12,783 nt of DNA from Actinomycetota bacterium (GTDB lineage: Bacteria > Actinomycetota > Acidimicrobiia > Acidimicrobiales > Ilumatobacteraceae): the NCBI GenBank assembly GCA_009705865.1, contig WLSJ01000044.1:1-12783 (forward strand), in the 5' to 3' direction. Under the pieces are notes generated by a model. It saw only the letters and a list, made by a program, of their open reading frames with translations, made no database searches and was not told where the DNA came from. How positions within the stretch are numbered: the stretch's first letter is position 1; every line of letters begins with the position of its first letter. This document shows positions 7,487 through 12,783 of this stretch, piece after piece. Both the position numbers and the translations under genes were made by a program.

Positions 7487-9166
7487 ATGGACACGAACGG
7501 TTCTGCCGATCATTCGACTCAGGCAAATACAGATCATCAGCACTCAGGTGCAGACGGCCAGACTGGCCCAAAAAAGCGTCGCAGAGGCTCGCGTGGCGGT
7601 AAAAACCGCAATAAGTCCACTGATGGTTCTTCGTCTGGCTCACCTGAACCCAAGGGTCCAGGAGCTCGTCCTGCCGGCCAAATAGCTGACCCAAATCGTA
7701 AGCCACAGATTGGCGACACTCGTCCGTCGGCTGCGCCGGCACCGGCTGCCAGTTCAAATGGTGAGTCATCTGGCAACAAGAAGCGTCGTCGCGGTGGGCG
7801 TGGTAAATCACGTTCGAGTGGTGGACCAATCCTTCGTGGCCCTGAAGCTGACGCTGAAATTATCGAGCGTCGTAAAGGCCGTGAGCGCAATGGTCGTCCT
7901 GTTGGCCGATATCAGATGTGCGTGCAAGTTCGTGACGGAGTGACTCAAGTAGCGGTCATGGAAGGTCGCAGCCTGATGGAGCATTACGTCAGTCGTCCTT
8001 CAGATGATGTTGGTCAGATTCACGGAAACATCTACCACGGGCGTGTACAAAATGTTCTTCCGGGTATGGAAGCTGCATTCGTTGATATCTCGACGCCGAA
8101 AAATGCTGTTCTCTATCGCGGTGACGTGCAATACGACCCTGAAGATGTCGAAACAAAAGACACTGCGCGAATTGAACAAATTTTGCGTTCACGTCAAATG
8201 ATTTTGTGCCAAGTTACAAAAAACCCAATCGGAGCTAAAGGCGCCAGACTCACTCAAGAAGTGTCTCTGCCCGGTCGTTTCGTTGTGTTGATTCCGAACT
8301 CAAAGACATACGGCATCTCAAAGCGCCTCGCTGATACTGAACGTCGTCGTCTTCGTCACATTCTTGATCGTGTGAAGCCAGCTCATCACGGCGTCATTGT
8401 GCGTACGGCTGCGGAACATGCAACAGAACATGAACTCACAGCTGACATGACTCGCTTGTTAGAAGAGTGGGCAAAGATCGAAGAAGCTGCAGCCAAGTCA
8501 ACGGGGCCCGAATTGTTGTACCGCGAACCAGAACTTGCTGTGCGCACCATTCGTGAAGAGTTCAATGCCGAATATCGCAGCGTCCTTATTGATGACTGGG
8601 CTCTCTATGAAGAAGTTCATGGGTATGTGTCGGCGTTTAACCCGGAACTTGCAGATCGCATCGAATTCTTTGATCGTGAATCTGAACCCATTTCATTGTT
8701 CGAGACTCAACATGTTCACGAACAACTGCATAAGGCGTTAGATCGCAAAGTATGGCTGCCATCTGGAGGATCGCTCATCATCGAGCACACAGAAGCCCTG
8801 ACCGTGATCGACGTCAACACCGGCAAAAACGTCGGAACTTCAAACCTTGAACAAACGGTGTTCCAGAACAACCTCGAAGCTGCAGAAGAAGTGGCACGTC
8901 AGTTGCGCCTTCGCGATATTGGCGGAATCATCGTCATTGACTTCATTGACATGGAAATCAAGGACAATCGCCGCAAGGTCATCGATTCGTTCCGCCAGGC
9001 TCTCAGTCGCGACAAGACCCGTACTCAGGTCTTTGACATCTCTGAGCTTGGTCTCGTCGAGATGACCCGTAAACGAATCGGGGAGGGCTTGTCCACGGCC
9101 TTTGCTATCGAGTGTCCAGAATGTGCTGGCCTTGGCTTCAAGGTCGATTTCGGCCTTCTCGACTAA
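7487..9166 (+). CDS. rne: Ribonuclease E/G family endoribonuclease
   Basis: The 559-residue protein cuts single-stranded RNA in mRNA decay and rRNA/tRNA processing. The first 140 residues are hydrophilic and low in complexity, with two similar basic patches, KKRRRGSRGGK (29-39) and KKRRRGGRGK (98-107), likely RNA contacts. An S1-like domain follows (about 178-260, with GNIYHGRVQNVLPGMEAAFVD), then the 5' sensor/RNase H region and the DNase-I-like catalytic domain with the metal-binding aspartates D442 (TVIDVNTGK) and D485 (IIVIDFIDM). The zinc-link motif CPEC (543-546) is next. The chain ends 13 residues later, so the small dimer domain and the C-terminal scaffold of E. coli RNase E are absent. 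The ATG at 7487 has a good ribosome site, GAAGGGA. It is not certain whether RNase E or RNase G is the better name. Confidence 0.95.
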   Translation: MDTNGSADHSTQANTDHQHSGADGQTGPKKRRRGSRGGKNRNKSTDGSSSGSPEPKGPGARPAGQIADPNRKPQIGDTRPSAAPAPAASSNGESSGNKKRRRGGRGKSRSSGGPILRGPEADAEIIERRKGRERNGRPVGRYQMCVQVRDGVTQVAVMEGRSLMEHYVSRPSDDVGQIHGNIYHGRVQNVLPGMEAAFVDISTPKNAVLYRGDVQYDPEDVETKDTARIEQILRSRQMILCQVTKNPIGAKGARLTQEVSLPGRFVVLIPNSKTYGISKRLADTERRRLRHILDRVKPAHHGVIVRTAAEHATEHELTADMTRLLEEWAKIEEAAAKSTGPELLYREPELAVRTIREEFNAEYRSVLIDDWALYEEVHGYVSAFNPELADRIEFFDRESEPISLFETQHVHEQLHKALDRKVWLPSGGSLIIEHTEALTVIDVNTGKNVGTSNLEQTVFQNNLEAAEEVARQLRLRDIGGIIVIDFIDMEIKDNRRKVIDSFRQALSRDKTRTQVFDISELGLVEMTRKRIGEGLSTAFAIECPECAGLGFKVDFGLLD

Positions 9167-9193
9167 GTATTTCCTCATTCCCCCGAAAACATT

Positions 9194-9214
9194 GGTTCCG
9201 CGATTGTCGGAACC
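9194..9214 (+). promoter_or_regulatory. Inverted repeat between rne and rplU
   Basis: GGTTCCG (9194-9200) and CGGAACC (9208-9214) are perfect complements around a 7-base loop. The repeat lies 27 bases after the RNase stop. No T-run follows (CCTTCCC), so a classical intrinsic terminator is unlikely. Its right arm overlaps the proposed -35 hexamer of the rplU promoter, so it could be an operator, or an RNA stem protecting the rne 3' end. Confidence 0.4.
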
Positions 9215-9232
9215 CCTTCCCGCAGATAGGTT
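9204..9232 (+). promoter_or_regulatory. Predicted promoter of rplU-rpmA
   Basis: TTGTCG (9204-9209) and TAGGTT (9227-9232) are separated by exactly 17 bases, a canonical sigma-70-type layout. The expected start at about 9238-9241 leaves only a few bases before the rplU ATG at 9243. No Shine-Dalgarno lies in between (TTTAACCCCGCT). This suggests a nearly leaderless ribosomal-protein transcript. It is the best-formed promoter in the window. Confidence 0.5.
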
Positions 9233-9242
9233 TAACCCCGCT

Positions 9243-9554
9243 ATGTACGCAGTAATCGCCTCAGGTGGCAAACAAGAAAAAGTCTCAAAGGGCCAAAAGG
9301 TCCAGCTTGAGCTCTTGCATGTCGAAGACGGTACCGAGGTCTCCCTCACACCCGTTCTCCTCGTTGATGGCACCACGGTGCTTTCAACTCCCGACCAACT
9401 GAAGGGTGCATCTGTCAAAGGTCGCGTCATCGGTACCGAAAAGGGAGTGAAGATCAACGGCTTCACGTACAAAAAGCGCACCAACCAGCGTCGTCGCTTT
9501 GGTCACCGCCAGCAATATTCTCTTGTTGAAATCACATCCATCGCGAAAGGCTGA
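9243..9554 (+). CDS. rplU: 50S ribosomal protein L21
   Basis: The 103-residue product is the normal L21 size. It is an RNA-binding protein of the large subunit that contacts 23S rRNA. Family marks are the N-terminus MYAVIASGGKQ, KVSKGQKVQLE (residues 14-24), and the C-terminal block of conserved basic residues around TYKKRTNQRRRFGHRQ. The frame stays open upstream to 9102, but residues before MYAVI have no resemblance to L21 and overlap the RNase gene, so 9243 is the start. No ribosome site precedes it, in keeping with the promoter placed 11 bases upstream. rpmA follows after six bases and is surely co-transcribed. Confidence 0.97.
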   Translation: MYAVIASGGKQEKVSKGQKVQLELLHVEDGTEVSLTPVLLVDGTTVLSTPDQLKGASVKGRVIGTEKGVKINGFTYKKRTNQRRRFGHRQQYSLVEITSIAKG

Positions 9555-9560
9555 TCAACC

Positions 9561-9827
9561 ATGTCAAAGACTAAAGGCGGCGGTTCTACACGTAACGGCC
9601 GCGACTCAAATGCACAACGACTTGGCGTGAAGGTGTTCGACGGAACACTCATCACAGCAGGCACCATTCTTATTCGTCAACGCGGCACTCGTACCCACCC
9701 GGGCAAGAATGTCGGTATTGGCAAAGACGACACACTGTTCGCAATGGTGAACGGCAACGTGAAGTTCGGCGAGCGTAAAGGCCGCAAAATTGTCGACGTT
9801 CTTCCAGTTGCAGCACCTACTGAATAA
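9561..9827 (+). CDS. rpmA: 50S ribosomal protein L27
   Basis: The 88-residue product matches L27 throughout. It is a large-subunit protein whose flexible N-terminus reaches the peptidyl-transferase centre in bacteria. [11 protein letters not shown] (residues 6-16), QRLGVK (19-24), [10 protein letters not shown] (39-48) and [11 protein letters not shown] (50-60) are the conserved blocks. It starts directly as MSKTKGGGS, so it lacks the N-terminal extension that Firmicutes cleave off. An AAAGG (9546-9550) about ten bases upstream could serve as the ribosome site. It ends 20 bases before a strong terminator, which closes the rplU-rpmA unit. In most Actinobacteria obgE would come next; here a gene on the other strand intervenes. 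Confidence 0.98.
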   Translation: MSKTKGGGSTRNGRDSNAQRLGVKVFDGTLITAGTILIRQRGTRTHPGKNVGIGKDDTLFAMVNGNVKFGERKGRKIVDVLPVAAPTE

Positions 9828-9847
9828 CTAAGAACTACATATCTTTC

Positions 9848-9875
9848 AAAAGGCACACCTTCGGGTGTGCCTTTT
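9848..9875. terminator. Bidirectional intrinsic terminator between rpmA and the dGTPase gene
   Basis: AAAAGGCACACC and GGTGTGCCTTTT form a perfect 12-pair stem closed by a TTCG loop with a C-G closing pair, the very stable cUUCGg tetraloop. The T-run on the plus strand serves rpmA. The A-run becomes a T-run on the minus strand, 13 bases beyond the stop of the converging dGTPase-like gene. One hairpin therefore ends both units. Confidence 0.93.
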
Positions 9876-9888
9876 GCGTTTCCGGAAC

Positions 9889-10986
9889 CTAATTGCCAAA
9901 CAACAACGTGTCGATGCCCTGTGGCAGTTTGTCGGCTGGGTAATCAAGAAGAGTGACAGCTTGTCGACATGCAAAGCGGTCAGTCATGCCCCCGACGTAA
10001 GTGACTGCTTCGGTGATGGCTTCTGGGGAACCAGGATCAAAAGGATTCTCGTGCCACGCCGGAAGCAGCAGCGGTGTTGTGATGTAGTGATCAATAAGCG
10101 ATCGCAACATGCTGATAACACTGTTGGCCTGAGCTTTCGATTCAGGTCGGTCATAAATGGATTCGTAATTGAATTGACGAAAAAGAGACAAGGCTTCTGC
10201 AATATCAGGGACCATGCCGATGCGGCCTGTGTGCGCGGTGGCGTTGATCATGCCGGTGATGAAAGCACCAAGTTGTTCGCGCCTAGTTGTGCCGCAACGT
10301 TCACGCACAATGCGGGGCAATTGATGTGGATCAACAATGCCGGCGTCGACGGCGTCTTCGAAGTCGTGGCATACGTAGGCAATGCGGTCAGCCCAACTAA
10401 CAACTTCTCCCTCTGCGGTTTGTGGCGCCGGACGAGACCAACTGTGATTGCGAATTCCATCGAGTGTTTCGGTACATAAGTTGAGAGGAACAAGCACTTT
10501 GTCTGCTCCCCACACTGCATGGTCGTAGCCACCATCGATATACGGAGAGAGGGCGTCTTCGCTGGCATGACCACCAGGGCCGTGTCCGCAATCGTGACCA
10601 AGTGCCATGGCTTCTGTGAGTGCCACATTGAGTCGTAGAACACGAGCGATTGAGACAGCAACTTGAGCGACTTCAAGAGCATGCGTGAGCCGAGTGCGTT
10701 GATGATCGTCAGGGAAGACAAAAACTTGGGTCTTACCCGCAAGTCGACGGAATGATGAAGCGTGCAAGATGCGGTCGCGGTCGCGTTCGAAACAGGTGCG
10801 ATAGGGGTCTGGCTGTTCAGCGATGGCTCGATTGCCTGGGCCGACAGATTGAGTAGCTAACGGAGCGAGGGAGCCAGATAACGCAATTTCACGCGAAGAG
10901 CGATCAGCGATGTCAGTTGTGCCTATGCCAGCCCAAGAATCAGCGTGGGCGACGGTGATGCCCAAGGCAGCATCAAACCCTGACAT
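9889..10986 (-). CDS. dgt: Deoxyguanosinetriphosphate triphosphohydrolase-like HD-domain protein
   Basis: About 365 residues from the chosen ATG at 10986. The family hydrolyses dGTP or other dNTPs to the deoxynucleoside and triphosphate, controlling dNTP pools. Visible marks are FERDRDRILHASSFRRLAGK (residues 75-94), RLTHALEVAQ (99-108), the HD pair in ALGHDCGH (128-135; H131, D132), GGHASEDAL, NHSWSRP and ADRIAYVCHD (199-208), giving the metal ligands H102, H131/D132 and D200. The start is uncertain: GTG at 11034, with TATCGT 7 bases upstream, or TTG at 10965 are also possible. The frame stays open to 11241, but that part is antisense to obgE and not coding. The gene runs against all its neighbours, splitting rpmA from obgE. 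Codon use looks similar to the rest. The substrate cannot be told from sequence. Confidence 0.92.
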   Translation of the reverse strand: MSGFDAALGITVAHADSWAGIGTTDIADRSSREIALSGSLAPLATQSVGPGNRAIAEQPDPYRTCFERDRDRILHASSFRRLAGKTQVFVFPDDHQRTRLTHALEVAQVAVSIARVLRLNVALTEAMALGHDCGHGPGGHASEDALSPYIDGGYDHAVWGADKVLVPLNLCTETLDGIRNHSWSRPAPQTAEGEVVSWADRIAYVCHDFEDAVDAGIVDPHQLPRIVRERCGTTRREQLGAFITGMINATAHTGRIGMVPDIAEALSLFRQFNYESIYDRPESKAQANSVISMLRSLIDHYITTPLLLPAWHENPFDPGSPEAITEAVTYVGGMTDRFACRQAVTLLDYPADKLPQGIDTLLFGN

Positions 10987-11040
10987 GGTGGAGACCCACG
11001 TCTGGCCGCGATCGGATGGCGATTCTTTTTCCACGTCTCC

Positions 11041-11046
11041 ACGATA
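11041..11046 (-). promoter_or_regulatory. Possible -10 box of the dGTPase-like gene
   Basis: Read on the minus strand this is TATCGT, a TANNNT match inside the 118-base divergent gap between the two start codons (10987-11104). A transcript from it would start close to the GTG at 11034, so that GTG could be a leaderless start. No -35 box is evident. This is weak pattern evidence. Confidence 0.2.
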
Positions 11047-11086
11047 GGTGAGTGGTGTGTCGCCGAGATGCACGACATTGCGCCAG

Positions 11087-11092
11087 TAGCCT
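11087..11092 (+). promoter_or_regulatory. Possible -10 box of obgE-proB
   Basis: TAGCCT, the same hexamer in the same GTAGCCT context as upstream of ndk, lies 12 bases before the obgE ATG at 11105. A start near 11098-11101 would leave a leader of only a few bases. A promoter is needed here because the terminator after rpmA and the opposed dGTPase gene cut obgE off from the upstream unit. No clear -35 is visible. Confidence 0.3.
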
Positions 11093-11104
11093 TGAGTGAG
11101 TCTT

Positions 11105-12355
11105 ATGAGTGTTTTTGTCGACGAAGCCCAACTGAATGTCAAAGGCGGCCAGGGCGGAGCTGGCTGCGTGGCGTTTCGTCGTGAAGGGCCAGAAGCTATG
11201 GGTGGCCCTAATGGTGGCGATGGTGGCAAAGGCGGAGACATCTGGCTTGTTGCAGATCGAAATGTTGCCTCTCTTCTTGCTTTTAGAGATCATCCGCATC
11301 GTCGCGCTAAAGACGGTGTTCACGGAAAAGGGAAAGACCTGCATGGTCGTCGCGGTGAAGACTTAATCATTGCAGTACCTGAAGGAACAGTTGCTCGTGA
11401 TATGTACACCGGTGAAGTGTTGGCAGACCTTGTGAATCATGGCGACAGATGGATGGCATCACCTGGTGGTCGCGGTGGTCGCGGAAATGCAAAGTTTTTT
11501 AATAACAGACGTCGTGAGCCGACGTTTGCAGAACAAGGTGAAGAAGCAACCGAGCGTTGGTTGAAACTTGAACTGAAACTAATGGCAGACGTTGCGTTGG
11601 TTGGTTTTCCGAACGCCGGAAAGAGCACATTTATTAGCACGGTGTCGGCAGCGAAACCAAAGATTGCCAACTATCCATTCACTACTCTTGAACCTCATCT
11701 TGGTGTTGTGCGCATTGACGACACAACAGAGTTCATTATGGCTGACATACCTGGCTTGATTGAGGGTGCAAGCGAAGGACGTGGGCTTGGGCATCAGTTC
11801 TTGCGACACATAGAACGTGCGCGTGTCTTGTGTTATCTCATCGACCTCGTCGCTCTTGATGGTGTATCTCCCGATGATCAACTGCGCATCCTGCAGCACG
11901 AAGTCGGAAATTATCGTCCAGACCTTCTCGAGCGGCCATTTCTAATTGTCGGAACAAAGACAGACAGTATTGATGCCGAGACTCTTGCAGCATGGCCTCA
12001 CCCTTCAATGTCTGCCATCACAATGACAAATGTTCGCACCATCATCGGATCACTTGCTCAACAGGTCAAGTACGCCCGAGAAGCAGAGCCCACGGTTGAA
12101 GCCACCATCATTATGCGACCAGACTCTGAGCATGCGTGGGTCGAGCAAATGGGAGAAAACGAATACCGCATCCATGGCCGCAACGCAGAACGGGTGGTTG
12201 CGCTGAACGATGTCACCACGCCAGTTGCCTTGAACTACATCGATGAGCGGTTCGCCAAGCTCGGAATCCCCAAATTGCTGTCAAAAGCAGGGGTTCGAGA
12301 GGGCGATGTGGTGTGGGTTGCGCAATTCAGTTTCGAATTCGTGCCAGAAGTGTGA
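11105..12355 (+). CDS. obgE: Obg family GTPase (ribosome assembly, stress response)
   Basis: The 416-residue GTPase binds the large ribosomal subunit during assembly and is linked to the stringent response. The Gly-rich Obg fold fills residues 1-158 (FVDEAQ, GGQGGAGCVAFRRE, GGDGGKGGD, GGRGGRGN). The G domain follows: P-loop GFPNAGKST (167-175), TTL (193-195), DIPGLIEGA (214-222), G4 as TKTD (284-287) rather than the usual NKxD, and G5 as SA (303-304). The stretch from G4 to the domain end looks shorter than in B. subtilis Obg. Residues about 330-415 form the OCT domain found in Gram-positive Obg proteins. The ATG at 11105 gives the standard N-terminus; a GTG at 11096 would add three residues and cannot be excluded. 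proB follows after 10 bases. Confidence 0.96.
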   Translation: MSVFVDEAQLNVKGGQGGAGCVAFRREGPEAMGGPNGGDGGKGGDIWLVADRNVASLLAFRDHPHRRAKDGVHGKGKDLHGRRGEDLIIAVPEGTVARDMYTGEVLADLVNHGDRWMASPGGRGGRGNAKFFNNRRREPTFAEQGEEATERWLKLELKLMADVALVGFPNAGKSTFISTVSAAKPKIANYPFTTLEPHLGVVRIDDTTEFIMADIPGLIEGASEGRGLGHQFLRHIERARVLCYLIDLVALDGVSPDDQLRILQHEVGNYRPDLLERPFLIVGTKTDSIDAETLAAWPHPSMSAITMTNVRTIIGSLAQQVKYAREAEPTVEATIIMRPDSEHAWVEQMGENEYRIHGRNAERVVALNDVTTPVALNYIDERFAKLGIPKLLSKAGVREGDVVWVAQFSFEFVPEV

Positions 12356-12365
12356 TGCTGTAGCG

Positions 12366-12783
12366 ATGCGCGTCGTCGTCAAAGTGGGAACTTCATCCCT
12401 CACGAACTCAGAAGGTCACATCAGGACCGAAGTTATCCAGTTGGTGTCTGCTCAATTGGCTGCTGCTCGAGCAGCCGGCCATGAAGTGTTATTGGTGACA
12501 TCAGGCGCCGTTGCGTCGGGTGTTGCTGGGCTAGGCCTTGCAGAGCGTCCAAGTGATGTGTTGTCGTTGCAGGCGTTGTCGGCAGTGGGGCAACCACAGT
12601 TAATGGCTGCGTACAACAATGCGTTGCAACATTTTGCACTTGTTGGTGCACAAGTGTTGTTAGTTCCTCACGATTTTGTTGATCGTCAACAGTATCTCCA
12701 TGCACGAGACACAATCGGTCGACTATTGGACCTGGGTTGCATTCCCATCATCAATGAGAACGATGCAATTGCAAATAATGAAA
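12366..12783 (+). CDS. proB: Glutamate 5-kinase, 5' part
   Basis: The gene starts at the ATG at 12366 and runs off the window after 139 codons, without a stop. Full-length ProB has about 260-370 residues depending on a C-terminal PUA domain, which is not visible here. The enzyme phosphorylates glutamate with ATP, the first step of proline synthesis. The amino acid kinase fold is plain: RVVVKVGTSSL at the N-terminus (nucleotide binding), LLVTSGAVASG (about residues 42-52), SAVGQPQLM, and PIINENDAIANNE at the end of the visible part. It follows obgE by 10 bases on the same strand, the usual actinobacterial obg-proB pair, and is probably co-transcribed with it. No strong ribosome site is seen in the short gap. 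Confidence 0.95.
   Translation, partial: MRVVVKVGTSSLTNSEGHIRTEVIQLVSAQLAAARAAGHEVLLVTSGAVASGVAGLGLAERPSDVLSLQALSAVGQPQLMAAYNNALQHFALVGAQVLLVPHDFVDRQQYLHARDTIGRLLDLGCIPIINENDAIANNE

Noticed and set aside
7146..7685. 179-codon plus-strand frame bridging the rodA end and the RNase E/G start
   Set aside because: It overlaps two strong genes in another frame, shows no family features and starts inside rodA.
9102..9242. Upstream extension of the rplU frame
   Set aside because: It overlaps the RNase E/G gene end, and L21 homology begins exactly at MYAVI (9243).
8840..9484. 214-codon open frame on the minus strand across the RNase E/G end and rplU
   Set aside because: It is antisense to two conserved genes and to the promoter region between them, and no domain or ribosome site supports it.
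9865..10479. 204-codon plus-strand open frame opposite the dGTPase-like gene
   Set aside because: The minus-strand frame has full HD-domain motifs, and this one starts inside the terminator stem and has none.
10987..11241. N-terminal extension of the dGTPase-like frame up to 11241
   Set aside because: The extra Pro-rich residues are the antisense image of the Gly-rich start of obgE. A start inside obgE is unlikely.
1..12783. CRISPR array, insertion sequence, tRNA/rRNA, phage or defence island
   Set aside because: I saw no spaced direct repeats, transposase motifs, attachment sites, clover-leaf segments or defence gene pairs. Almost all bases belong to recognised housekeeping genes.

Overview
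This window is a conserved chromosomal housekeeping block. It carries, in order, folC (3' part), ndk, mreB, mreC, mreD, mrdA (PBP2), rodA, an RNase E/G gene, rplU, rpmA, a dGTPase-like gene on the opposite strand, obgE and proB (5' part). From memory, the order folC-ndk-mreBCD-PBP2-rodA-rne-rplU-rpmA-obg-proB is the arrangement known from Actinobacteria such as Streptomyces. Several details point to a moderate-GC actinobacterium rather than a high-GC streptomycete: base composition near 50% GC by eye, a Thr/Pro-rich stretch inside MreC, an Obg with a C-terminal OCT domain, and several starts with no clear Shine-Dalgarno but a TANNNT box just upstream. An aquatic member of the Acidimicrobiia is my best guess, but the sequence read by eye cannot prove this.

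Layout. Positions 3-833 hold the last two thirds of folylpolyglutamate synthase, followed by ndk (885-1295). The elongasome operon runs from 1359 to 7380: mreB, mreC, mreD, mrdA and rodA. Its last four genes are tightly coupled, with a 4-base ATGA overlap and two 1-base TAATG overlaps. A 106-base leader precedes the RNase E/G gene (7487-9166). The ribosomal protein genes rplU (9243-9554) and rpmA (9561-9827) follow, with a promoter-like element in front of rplU and a near-perfect bidirectional UUCG-loop terminator behind rpmA. The dGTPase-like gene (9889-10986, minus strand) converges on that terminator. It starts back-to-back with obgE (11105-12355), and proB begins 10 bases after obgE and runs off the window.

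How the genes work together. MreB, MreC, MreD, PBP2 and RodA form the complete core of the machine that elongates the side wall of rod-shaped cells, so the organism probably makes rods or curved rods. The RNase, L21, L27 and Obg genes belong to RNA turnover and large ribosomal subunit assembly. FolC, Ndk, the dNTPase and ProB concern folate, nucleotide and proline metabolism.

I found no mobile element, CRISPR array, tRNA or rRNA, and no new multi-gene system. The points most worth a second look are the reverse-oriented dNTPase gene that splits rpmA from obgE, the roughly 90-residue Thr/Pro insertion in MreC, the four-cysteine segment in the PBP2 transpeptidase domain, the TKTD form of the Obg G4 motif, and the short leaders and inverted repeats at ndk, rne and rplU. 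Every stretch between genes is shorter than about 120 bases.
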